Shown here: positions 29,201 to 38,313 of the stretch, in pieces | Numbering within the stretch: the stretch's first letter is position 1 | Layout of the letters: each line of letters begins with the position of its first letter | Source: Helichrysum umbraculigerum | Lineage: Eukaryota; Streptophyta; Magnoliopsida; Asterales; Asteraceae | DNA length: 64,000 nt | Assembly: GCA_949592205.1 (NCBI GenBank) | Contig: CATIUR010000001.1 | Coordinates: 337,162,250-337,226,249 of the forward strand | Direction of reading: 5' to 3' | Translations under genes and position numbers: made by a program | The notes under the pieces: model-generated | Databases searched by the model: none | What the model was told of the DNA's origin: nothing | What the model saw: the letters and a program-made list of their open reading frames with translations, nothing else

Positions 29201-30683
29201 TCCCTCCGGTCTCCCCCTGTATGACTAGGGTTCTACCGACAGTGAGAGGTATGTGAACAATTTTGTCATAGCAGATGATTTCGGCGCGATGTTTGGATAA
29301 CCAATCCATGCCTACGATGACATCGAAACTTCCTATCTCAACAGGCATAAGATCTATGGAGAAGATTTCGTCGGCTAGATTTAAAGTGCAATTAGGTATC
29401 ACACTATTGGTTTCTATCATTTGGCCATTAGCTAGCTCTACTGTGTACTTAACGTCTAAAGCAACAGGTGTAATGTCAAGTAGAGGGCAAAATTCATCGG
29501 GAATAAAACTCCTATCGGCACCAGTATCAAACAGAATGGAAGCAGTTAAATTGTTGAGGAGGAACATACCCGTGACCACATTCGGGTCCTGACGGGCGTC
29601 CCCTGAGTTGATCACGAAGGCGCTACTTTTGGTGTTGTTGTTGTTGCGGTGGTTGTTGTTGTTGTTGCCCTTATTCTTCAATTTTGGGCAAGAATCCCTG
29701 AAGTGTCCTGGGTTTCCACATTCATAACAGGACTTAGGTTGTCGGGTATTTCGGTCAGAGGGGTTGTTGTTGGATTTGGGGGCTCGGCAATCCTTAGTCA
29801 AATGCCCGTACCTCCTGCAGTTGTTGCAAGGAGTACCGCACTGACCAAAGTGGTGATAGTTACACTTGGGACAATAGGGTCTGTCCCCGGTGTAGCTGCG
29901 GTTGGATTCAGAGTTGGTGTTGTAGACTTGGATGGCGTTGTTTTTCTTGTTTGAGTTGTGGTGGTGTTCAGTGGATTTGCGTTTGTTATTGTTAGAGGAT
30001 GAGGTGTTGGAGGTCTCACGGCTGACAACTAGAGCCATGAGTTCGTGGGCCAATCGAATGGCACTCTCAGTAGTGGTTGGTTTGGATGAGGCGACGTTTC
30101 CCTGGATGTTCTCGGGGAGTCCACGAATGTATTTCTTAATGCCCTTACTTTCTGGTTCGACCAAACTCGGGCATAATAAAGCAAACTGCTGAAATTTGGT
30201 GGTATATTCAGCAACATCATTTCCCTGCACCTCCAGATGCCAGAATTCTTCTTCCAGCCTGTGCAATTCCTCTTCAGGACAGTATTTTTCTGTCAGTTTC
30301 TTTTTCAGTTCGGCCCAAGGAAGTCGGTTTGCAATCTCAAGGCCTACAGAATTTGCGTGGGTTTTCCACCACGTGAGTGCACCTTCCTGAAAGGTGTAAG
30401 CAGCGAATTTGACCTTGTTGTTCTCAGTGCAATCGCAGAGACTGAAAACAGATTCCATGCGCTCAATCCAACGGATCAAGCCAATGGCACCTTCCGTGCC
30501 CTTGAAGTATAGCGGTTTACAGCTAAGAAAGTCTTTATAGGAGCAAGGTTTGGGTGGTGGAGTATTGGTTGTTGTGTCCTCGCTACCGGGTGGCGTTCGG
30601 GTAGCCAAGGCTTCGGTCACACTGCGGGCAATTATTCCCGCGATCTCAGCTTCGCTAAGGGTAATTTGACGGCGAGGAGGCAT
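26238..30683 (-). CDS. gag-pol: Gypsy copy 2 Gag-Pol polyprotein, 1481 aa, intact
   Basis: The second uninterrupted Gag-Pol frame, in phase along its whole length from the ATG at 30683. Domains and catalytic residues are as in copy 1: knuckles about 270-331, protease DTGADRSF about 384, RT FIDD about 720, RNase H about 868, integrase zinc region about 1062-1100 and D, D, E at about 1126, 1187 and 1224, then the GPF motif and the chromodomain-like tail. Differences from copy 1 include Thr for Ala near the Gag start (residue about 38), Thr for Ala before the RT FMDLMNRV segment, Tyr for His in the KEE(H/Y)AEH segment, and Ile for Thr in the connecting region. None hits a catalytic residue. The flanking LTRs are both present (LTR2 split by Copia B, LTR3 whole). 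Confidence 0.95.
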   Translation of the reverse strand: MPPRRQITLSEAEIAGIIARSVTEALATRTPPGSEDTTTNTPPPKPCSYKDFLSCKPLYFKGTEGAIGLIRWIERMESVFSLCDCTENNKVKFAAYTFQEGALTWWKTHANSVGLEIANRLPWAELKKKLTEKYCPEEELHRLEEEFWHLEVQGNDVAEYTTKFQQFALLCPSLVEPESKGIKKYIRGLPENIQGNVASSKPTTTESAIRLAHELMALVVSRETSNTSSSNNNKRKSTEHHHNSNKKNNAIQVYNTNSESNRSYTGDRPYCPKCNYHHFGQCGTPCNNCRRYGHLTKDCRAPKSNNNPSDRNTRQPKSCYECGNPGHFRDSCPKLKNKGNNNNNHRNNNNTKSSAFVINSGDARQDPNVVTGMFLLNNLTASILFDTGADRSFIPDEFCPLLDITPVALDVKYTVELANGQMIETNSVIPNCTLNLADEIFSIDLMPVEIGSFDVIVGMDWLSKHRAEIICYDKIVHIPLTVGRTLVIQGETGGTRLNIISCLKTRKFLRKGYPSILAHIMEKKSEEKRLEDVPIVRDFPEVFPEELPGLPPPRQVEFSIDLVSGAAPVARAPYRLAPSELQELSTQLQELLERGFIRPSSSPWGAPVLFVKKKDGSFRMCIDYRELNKLTVKNRYPLPRIDDLFDQLQGSSCYSKIDLRSGYHQLRVRDADIPKTAFRTRYGHYEFQVMPFGLTNAPTVFMDLMNRVCKPYLDKFVIVFIDDILIYSRSKEEYAEHLRTILELLKHEELYAKFSKCEFWIKTVQFLGHVIDSQGIHVDPSKIEAIKDWQSPITPTEVRQFLGLAGYYRRFIENFSKIAIPLTTLTQKDKKFDWTDKQESAFQLLKQKLCSAPILSLPEGTDDFVVYCDASHQGLGCVLMQRDKVIAYASRQLKIHEKNYTTHDLELGAVVFALKIWRHYLYGTRCTIFTDHKSLQHIFDQKDLNMRQRRWVELLTDYDCELKYHPGKANVVADALSRKERVKPLRVRALSMTIHNNLNIQILTAQLEALKHENVKDEALRGMDKQFEIRPNGIRYFSNRIWLPKFGNLRDLVMDEAHKSKYSIHPGSDKMYHGIKDFYWWPNMKAEIATYVSKCLTCSKVKIEYQKPSGLLQQPSLPEWKWEQIAMDFITKLPKSSSGCDTIWVIVDRLTKSAHFLAIKESDKMERLTRIYLKEIVTKHGVPISIISDRDSRFTSQFWQSLQKSLGTRLDMSTAYHPQTDGQSERTIQTLEDMLRACVVDFGVNWEKHLPLCEFSYNNSYHTSIKAAPFEALYGRKCRSPICWTEVGDSQLTGPEIIHETTERIVEIQNKLKAARDRQKSYADVRRKPLEFQVGDRVLLKVSPWKGVIRFGKRGKLNPRYIGPFEILERIGPVAYRLQLPSELSSVHPTFHVSNLKKCLSNETLIIPLDEIRVDEKLHFVEEPAEIMDREVKQLKQSRIPIVKVRWNSRRGPEFTWEREDQMRLKYPQLFTDSTTNTTST

Positions 30684-31136
30684 GATGCTGAGTAAGAAAG
30701 AACAAGGAAATGAAATAAGATGCTAGTCCGAGTATGATGAACTAGTGGTGTGTTTGTCATTTCGAGACAAAGCGTTAGAGAGAAAGAGGCCTATACTCAT
30801 ATAATATAATATAGCCTAAAGTGGTAATGAGGTCTACTTATGTAAGTATATATGTATATCACATAATAACCTATTGAGTGTCTAGCACAGACGTGTTTTG
30901 AGTCCCGTTTCTCTCGAGGTCAGAGTCAACTAATGCATTCCTGTTCAACATAACTCTTTCAGATTTCACATCATCTTTCTCTAATTGTACATAGTTGATC
31001 AGGCTATGTTAAATTAAAGTCGTATGATGTAATCCCTGAACTAGTCATAACTACTAAGGAATACTGCCTAACGGTCATAGTCTAGGCCCACTAAATGCAA
31101 CCTAGTTCACTATAACCTTAGGCTCTGATACCAATC
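30684..31136 (-). other. Gypsy copy 2 5' leader with primer site
   Basis: A 453-bp untranslated leader, the same length as in copy 1, with the initiator tRNA-Met site at 31122-31133 three bases from LTR3. Confidence 0.85.
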
Positions 31137-33562
31137 TGTGACACCCCCAAATTTAACGATTTGCGGAAGCTTGATTTGGGTGTCACTAATCAATATACAA
31201 AGCACATAAGATATAATGAACGACCACTATATGCGTCGTTTTAAACTTGTATAGATAAAGTAAATGTTTACATCAAAATATAGTTACATTAGCTCGGTTC
31301 CTGAAATTGAGAGATTACATAGCATAATTACTTTTACAAAATATAATAATGCAGTCCAATCTCTAGTTGTATGTATGCTGACTCGAGCTAATAATTCCTG
31401 CTTGTGCAGCCAAACTACTGCTGGGTACCTGTGATAAATACTAAAATGGGTCAGCGAAAACGCTGGTGAGCTCACAGGTTTGTATGTCAATGTATAGTTG
31501 TAAGAACCGCAAGATTTATATTGAATTTAAAATGCAATTAAGCAAGATAAAAGTTATACTGTCCATGAGCACATAGTCTGAGCTTAACTTGATTTGTCAG
31601 GCCCACTTAAGGAAACCTAACTTGAAATGCCTCCTACGAGTGCCTAATCAACACTCGTCTTCCCAAATGCTAATACATCCGTTTGACCGGTTAGTGCGTG
31701 CTAACCCGGATGAGGATTGTCAATCCCATATGATATCATATACTAACATTCACGCTATAAAATACTAGAGACTATGCTTATGGAGGACTTTAAATTGATT
31801 AGCTTGAAACTCATGTAGTATTTGAAGTTTGGCACTTGCGTTCTACTTGTAAAACAAAATCGAGTAGTAATATCACACCCCTAGTTGTAAAGCAGTGAAA
31901 ATGGGGCTATGAAACTCACCTGGTTCTTGAAGTGTTTAACTTAATAAACTTGAAGTAATTAGCTGTGAGTTGGTGTCCAAAGGCTTGAAACCTGAATGTG
32001 TCCACGACACTTAAATTGTCATTAATTGTATTGGTATCCCGAAAGACTACCATTTGAATTGTTTGTCTAACTTAATGTCCAAATTACCCCGATTTGGTTG
32101 ATTGTTTTATTACAAGTTACTACGACTTGTTTGAATAAGTTGATACAAGTTACAACGACTTGTTTGAATAAGTTGGTACAACTTACAACGACTTGTTTGA
32201 TTGAATTGTCTAAGTTACTATGACTTAGTTGATTTAATTGTGTATTTGAAAATGTGTACGGCCCGTTGGTGACGGTTGTAACGATAGTTCTAAAATGTTA
32301 TTATATTGTTGCTACAGTGAATTGCTACAGTGAATTGCTACAGTAAAATTTGACTTTGAAAATTTTGAGGTTTGAAGATTCTGTTTTGTGCGACGTAGCC
32401 TGCGACGTTGGGTGCGACGTCGCAGATCCGGACTGCGACGTTGGGCACGGCGTCGCTATGTGCGACTTTCACAATTTAATGCGACGTTGTACGTGGCGTC
32501 GCTATAGGCGACGTAGTTGATTTCTGCGACGTAAGGGTCTGCGTCGCTAAGTGCGACGTCGCAATTCAATGCGACGTAATAGGCTGCGTCGCTATATGCG
32601 ACGTTGGGGATATAGTGCGACGTAGGTCGCTGCGTCGCATTTGCTCCAGGCCAAATGCGACGTACGGGGTCTGATCGGAATTTCAACTTCAAAAACGCAT
32701 TTTCCGGCCATCGATCGGCCTAATATTTTTACCCAACCCATATTAGGACATTACAAGGTTATACAAACAACTAGCAAGTTATAAAACTTAAAAACGAGAG
32801 TTTTCGGAGTTGTGTCGGAAACTTACAAATCGCCGAAATGAAATTCCGGAAAGATAGGATTGTAGATCGCGAAGTGGTGAACGTTTTATTCCAAAAGGGC
32901 TTGGTGATCCGAGTGCGTTTTGTGTGTTTATTTTGCGATTTTTGTTGATTTGGTTTGTGTTTTAGTTGAGAGAAAATAAGAGATGAGAGAGAGAAAAGAA
33001 ATGAGAAATGAAAGAAAAAGGAAGAAAAGGAGATGATTAAGGTGGAATCCCCACCTTTTTCAGTCTCCGCGAAGTGCCCCGTGCGGTGTTCGTTTGCTCC
33101 GACGTTTAAACGTTAAATATTTATTTTCTATGTTTTAATATACATTTTAAAATACGAATAATTACTCAGTATTTTGTTAAAGCATTTGACTAAACATTTA
33201 ATAATTACATTATAAATGGTGATTTGTCTTATTTTGTCTGCGCAATTACAGTTTATTTGCGTTTATATTAATTGTATGATAAACTTGGATACTAAATATT
33301 ATTGACATAATATTTTTAAGTACAATAACGTTATTAAAATCCTTGTATTACTTAAATCAATTTTACACCAACGTCCGTATTTATTGTATCGAAATTCATT
33401 CGATTTGAAACTCGTACGATTTAAACAAATCGCATAATTGTAGATATATATTCAACAATATATATAATAATTGATACATTAATTAGCCTAACACAGAACT
33501 AATTACATGTATTAATACTTGTTTAGGCACTAAATTCTAGTCCTAAATTGACGGTTGTCACA
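31137..33562 (-). repeat. Gypsy LTR3 (2426 bp), uninterrupted 5' LTR
   Basis: The only LTR of the array without a Copia insertion. At about 32437-32441 the CGTTG site occurs once, followed by GGCACGGCGTCGC, which gives the sequence before insertion. It contains the 34-bp repeats (32111-32236), ATTGCTACAGTGA three times (32309-32346) and the full GCGAC/GTCGC array (32389-32665). Confidence 0.96.
32389..32665. repeat. GCGAC/GTCGC motif array in Gypsy LTR3
   Basis: About 13 copies of GCGAC, mostly as TGCGACGT, and about 8 of its reverse complement GTCGC, mostly as GCGTCGC, in 277 bp. Spacing is irregular, about 10-30 bp. LTR1 (5874-6098) and LTR2 (13183-13237 plus 25080-25304) carry it too, with scattered single-base losses. 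Confidence 0.85.
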
Positions 33563-33748
33563 ATGCGTGCGGTGGTTGTAGGATTGTGGGAAGATGAACG
33601 CTTCTCTCGTTGGATGGGTACGACGTATGATTTAGGATTGGGGAAAGGAAGGATTGAAAGAATTTTTAGGGGTTTAAGAAGAGAGAACCATCCTAATGGT
33701 TCACTAGCAAGAAAGTTCATTATGACGTCTCTGAGTCTTACAGTTGAT

Positions 33749-33766
33749 TCCCCGGCAGCGGCGCCA
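33749..33766 (-). other. Primer-binding site of element D (tRNA-Asp type)
   Basis: The minus strand reads TGGCGCCGCTGCCGGGGA, matching the 3' end of plant tRNA-Asp except one base; the same site is in element F. Asp primers are usual for Athila elements. Confidence 0.82.
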
Positions 33767-33772
33767 AAAACT

Positions 33773-36173
33773 TGACGCGCCACCAGTGGTCGGTTAGGAA
33801 TTAACCTGTCGTTGCACCGACTACTGGCGACGTGTCAGTGGATTTTTAAAATTTGTAAATGCTGGGGCCTAAGTTTACCAGTGCTAAAGGTGTATAGCAG
33901 CAAGTATGACCTAGGGTCGTTCTTTAAAACCAACGGTATTGTGAAACAGAGAAATCAAGATGTCCGAATCTAGCTAGTGAAGGTTGTTTTAAAAGCAGTT
34001 GGAGGTTTGTTTTTGTTTGTTTTCTAATTTATACTAATAATTAAACTACGCAATAAAATAAAATAAAGGGATAGCAGTCAGGATAGAGGGGGTGTTTGTT
34101 GTGACTTCGTTAGCCTTGCATTGGGATGATGTTTTAGTTTAAGTTATGAAAACGTCTTTCTAAAGATTTGTATTTTATTTGTCTTAAGTATTTGTGGTGT
34201 AAGCACTAGCACCCTACTGATTGATTGCTCAATCAGTATGTCACTGAGTAACTAGGCTATCGTGATTCTGATCGGAGGAGGCTGCTCAACTCTCAACACT
34301 GCCCTGTTACGGAACAGTGACCCTTTTCTGGAATACGAAGATTCCTGGGTGCATGCATAGAGTAACAGACCCACTAACGGTCCGACCGTTCTTAACACCA
34401 CAGTGATACTCAATTGAATAAAACATTTAGGTTTAAGACTTGGTTGGTGTTTGATTACTTTCCATCAATGGTTTTGTAGAATCCAGGGGTGATAGACAAA
34501 TTTGGAATACTTGATGATTCCTCGTCTTCCTTTCTGGATTCATAAACTGAGTTTGTATTTTAGATCAGAGATTCCCCATTTATGAATTAAACCAGCCCTC
34601 ACTTATATTTAACCAATAAATCCCTAGTTTATTCACAGTGTACAATACTTGTTTAAAACAGCATTTCCACGGCTTCAAAACCAGACCATGTTATTTAAAC
34701 ACATATATTTAATCCGGAGTTTATTCACGGTGTACAATACGTATAAAGTATTTCCACAGATCCAAAACCAAAACACAGATAATTAATTACCGCCGATATG
34801 ACGTCTTATCAAAAGGTTTTAACCACGTCTATTGGTGGAAAGGCGTTAGTTGAATATGCGGTTTAAAATCATAGATGGAACGTGTAATCAAAGCACCGAG
34901 TTTTCATTTATAATATAATAGTTGGCAACATTAATCCACAACAGATTGTGCCCACGACTTTCATAGCTTCCACGTTCCGTACTTCACACATTAGTGATGT
35001 TTCCGGCGCTATACAAATGAAAGCCGTATAACGTTACTTCCGTTGTTTCATAATGACATCATCCCAATTAACGACCAACTACATCACAACAAACACACAA
35101 TATAACTACTCACTACGCATAATAACAGGTCCTAAATCTAGCATAATAACAATAGCAATCATCATTATAACAGATAAGGAAAGAAGTAACCGTTAATAAA
35201 GCGTAGATTGAATAAACGTTAGAGAGAGAGTACAAGCAGAACCTCCGCAATATCTTCAACAATATTACAAATAAGCCCATGAACTATTCCCTACGCTATT
35301 ACAAAAGTAGGCCCTCCGTTAGTCCCAGTTAAATATTAACCGAGAACTAACTGATGCTAACCCTAAATCTAGAGAGAGAAAAAGAAGAGAGAGAGAGTAG
35401 AGAGAGAGAGAGTGTGTGAGAGAGAAAGTGAGAGTGAGGAAATGAGTGGAATGAAGAATGGTGTGTGAAAATGTGGAGGAGGTGACCCCTATTTATAGGT
35501 GAAGTCCCAAATCAGCCGTACAAGCGAAACAGCACAGCGTACAAGCAAACGAAGCACGAACGGAGACCAATTAGGGTTAGGAGGGCAGTATACGGGGTAG
35601 GTGGGGCTGTATACGGTACTGTAGAGGCCGTATACGGTACTGTAGAGGCCGTATACGGTGTCCAGGGCCGTATACGGGGTCCGTCGGTCTTCGTTCGTTG
35701 CTTAAAACACCCGTATCTCCTTCGTTATGCGTCCGTTTGACCTGATTCTTGCGCTCACGCTTTCGTAATTCCGTTACGCTTCTAATGGTACCAATTTAAC
35801 AGAAATTGGATGTGTATAGCTCAGGCATAGCCGGAAAGACTTTTAACTATCTGTAGAAGCCGTATCTCCTTCGTTCTTTATCCAATTTGCATGATTCTTG
35901 ATTCTCCCGTCTCGTTTTTACCTATTACATCATACCATAAGGTTAGAATATGTTTATCATAAGGTAAATGAGGGTGTGAGAATTGGTCGTTGTTTATTCG
36001 CTCTGTTTTGCTCGTTATTCGGACGTTTTTAGTGGTTTTTGTAGCAACGCCTATATTTGGAGCACTTTAGTGAATTTTAGTAAATAATGATTGTTTTGGA
36101 ATGTTTTCACTAAAGATGTGCCCAAAAAGTGTGGAATATCATACTTAAAAACATGACTTTTTGCGTCACATCA
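33773..36173 (-). repeat. Element D 5' LTR (2401 bp)
   Basis: On the plus strand it runs from TGACGCGCC to GTCACATCA. The minus strand begins TGATGTGACGCAAAAAGTC, close to the LTR of element E (TGATGTGACTCAAATAGTC). It has the GTATACGG motif array (35590-35685) and, beyond it, a TATA box at 35489-35497 (minus strand TATAAATAG). A GA-rich low-complexity run is at 35370-35445. Similarity to the E LTR is high but not near-identical. Confidence 0.88.
35489..35497 (-). promoter_or_regulatory. TATA box of element D LTR
   Basis: TATAAATAG on the minus strand, about 100 bp downstream of the palindromic motif array, the same order as in elements E and F. Confidence 0.65.
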
Positions 36174-36589
36174 CATATTAACTTGGTAATATGTCATTTT
36201 GTGATTAATTGATTCACTTGAGGTAATTATATGACCTTGGATTTATTCAAAGTATTAAGCTCCTTTGAATTGATTAACCATAAGCATAAAGTGTTTAAGT
36301 TTTTAGTGCTTGGGATAATTGACTTAGGTACTTAAATACTTGCTTTGATTATGCTAAAAACTTGAAGCTTGGTGCCACTTCCCCTCATTTAGACATAGGC
36401 TAATAAGAAATTGGTGATTTGTGATTGGTTGCGGTTAGGTTTAGCAATTTTAAAATTTCTGGATATGCCCATTTCTAAAGCCTACATTTCCAATTTTTTT
36501 CTAAAAATCTGGAAACACTTTAGCATATCCATTAATATACCACTATTATGGTTTAATCTTTTTTTTTTTTTTTTTTTTTTTTGTCTCAG
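36174..36589 (+). other. Element E internal region before ORF
   Basis: AT-rich, no convincing coding. It ends in 24 consecutive T (36559-36582) followed by GTCTCAG and an ATG, which resembles a strong 3' splice site. Confidence 0.5.
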
Positions 36590-38313
36590 ATGGATACTTG
36601 CCCGCCTTCACTCAGCTACTTGGCCAAATCTTCAAAGAATAGGTCACTCATTCGCTAGTGGTTGCAGCGACCGTCCGACAGTAATCGTTATGTGGTATGG
36701 AAAGATATGATTAAGCTTGGAATCAGGGATGAGTTGAAAGTTTGTTGATGTATGAGACCGAGGGTCAAGTGAACAATGCCCTTCTCCGTCTTTTCGATAT
36801 AGATGAGTATGCATACCGAGAAGTAGTGACAGAGTTCATGATGACTTACCAGCTGAATCCAAAAATGAGCGTACCCGACAAAAGAAAGATTTCATTCAGG
36901 TTTCAGGAACAGATTCATCATATCTCAGTTGCCGACTTGGGAGTGTACCTTGGTTTATATACAGAGTCTCAGGTCAACTCTGCATGGTTCAGAAACAGTG
37001 TTCAAGACATCTCCAGCCTACCAAACAGGAACCACAAGGATATTTGGATGGATTTAGCAGGATCAAACTTTAGGAGCTGTGTTAAGTCATCCACTTTCAT
37101 CAAGCTGGTTCATCACATCCTTCACAAGTTGCTAGCATGTTCTATATTTGGGAAGAAGGAAGGTGGAGCTGTGAGTGCCGAAGAGTTGAAGTTCATGGAA
37201 GCAATCATAGGAGGAAAGAATCTGAATATTGCTTTCTTGATCGCTGAGAGACTTTGGGATGAGACAGACTTGGATAAGCACATGTTCATGGGGTCGATTA
37301 TTACTAGATTGCTGTATGGTATGGGATTGTTGATCGAGGCCCACACTGAGGAGTTTACTGTTTGTTCTCGTTCTTTGCCATTCAACTTGGAATACTGCAA
37401 GTTGATCCATCTTGTTGAGGTAGATAAGCAGAAGCAGTGCATATGGAAGAACACCAAACAGATCATTCCAGGATGTCATCTCCCTGGGAAGCGAGTTAGA
37501 GGATCTTCACCTGTTGCAGATACTGAGGATGGCCCATCTGATAGAGCCCGAGCACCTACTACTCATGCTAGTGTCCCACATGGAGGAGCTGAGACAGCCG
37601 AGCCACCAGCTCAGGCTACTGTTCACTACACAGATCCAGTGACCTCGCTGACACAGTATTATCTTTTGCATGCTCTTCAGGTTAGCCGTTCCCATCAGCT
37701 GTTGATTTCCAGGAGACTTGGTATTCCTGACCCGGAGCCTTACATGTACCGATGCGGTCCACCACCACCAGCCATAGCACCACCACATACATCCATCCCA
37801 TCACATACCACCCATACACCATCACCCGCTATCCGGACCACACCAGTACCAGAGCAGGTCCAGTCAGTTGAGACCGAGATACCGGTAGTTTAGCCAGTGA
37901 TTTCTGCACCTGTGATTTCTCATCCTGCCCAGCCAGTCGCCAGTGGATCCTACCGTGCTGACACAGTCTACTTGGGCACATATGCTCTATCTTTTGACAC
38001 TTCCAGGATGTTACTAAACCTTGGACCGATCTCTTCCTCAAATGTGCCCACTGAGACCATGCTTCGTCAGGCCTATATGAAATTACTTAAGGATGCCAAG
38101 GTCACATCAGATGTTCTGCTACAGTGGGGTATTACAGATCCGATGAAACTGCCGGCAGCTACACTCAGAGATATTTTGATTCAGCTCAAGCTTATCACTG
38201 CTGAAGAAGGACAGAGAGTGTCGAGTGGCCAGCAGTCAGTCGTAGGACCATCCACAACACCAGCCCCTACTCAGCATGATGACATACCTGATCAGGGATC
38301 CCCAGCCTCATAG
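36590..38313 (+). pseudogene. Athila ORF-1-like protein of element E, broken
   Basis: The main frame (36742-38313) matches my recollection of the plant Athila ORF-1 family, which lies where envelope-like genes lie in other Gypsy elements; function unknown. Visible are the segment ISFRFQEQIHHISVADLGVY and the helical stretch around LLYGMGLLIEAHTEEF, then a Pro/Thr/Ser-rich tail ending in a helical module. Damage: an in-frame TAG at 36656-36658, a one-base frameshift near 36741 (protein-like sequence continues upstream in another frame), and a TAG at 37891-37893 with the same frame open on both sides. The start is uncertain; the ATG at 36590 follows directly on the splice-like CAG. I see no membrane segment. 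Confidence 0.75.

Larger units (their letters stand above)
5874..33562 (-). mobile_element. Gypsy (chromovirus-like) tandem array: three LTRs, two internal regions
   Basis: Two complete internal regions (6998-11930 and 26204-31136, 4933 bp each) share the middle one of three LTRs. LTR1 is the part right of Copia A (5879-6997); LTR2 is 11931-13237 plus 25085-26203, split by Copia B; LTR3 is 31137-33562. LTR ends are TGTGACACCC and GGTTGTCACA. LTR2 without Copia adds up to 1307+1119 = 2426 bp, exactly the length of LTR3. A single complete element would be about 9.8 kb. The right flank (33563 on) is the leader of Athila-like element D, so the array sits inside D. Its left end lies outside the window. 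Confidence 0.93.
33563..36173 (-). mobile_element. Athila-like element D, 5' end only
   Basis: A minus-strand Athila-like Gypsy element. Visible are its 5' LTR (33773-36173), primer site and about 190 bp of leader (33563-33748), which aligns with the leader of element F just after the primer site. The Gypsy array breaks it at 33562/33563; the rest lies left of the window. The first five bases after the break are ATGCG, the candidate target duplication of the Gypsy array. Confidence 0.85.

Noticed and set aside
32389..32665. GCGAC array as a CRISPR-like or satellite array
   Set aside because: Units are too short and irregular, with no constant repeat-spacer length, and the setting is a plant LTR.
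1..33562. The two Copia copies as two independent insertions
   Set aside because: Same base, same orientation, same target copy and shared flanking changes make duplication far more likely.
33523..33783. 86-codon minus-strand ORF across the Gypsy/Athila border
   Set aside because: It crosses an insertion border and reads primer site and LTR sequence, so it is accidental.
37122..37479. Two minus-strand ORFs of about 115 codons
   Set aside because: Antisense to the Athila ORF-1-like gene in an alternative frame.
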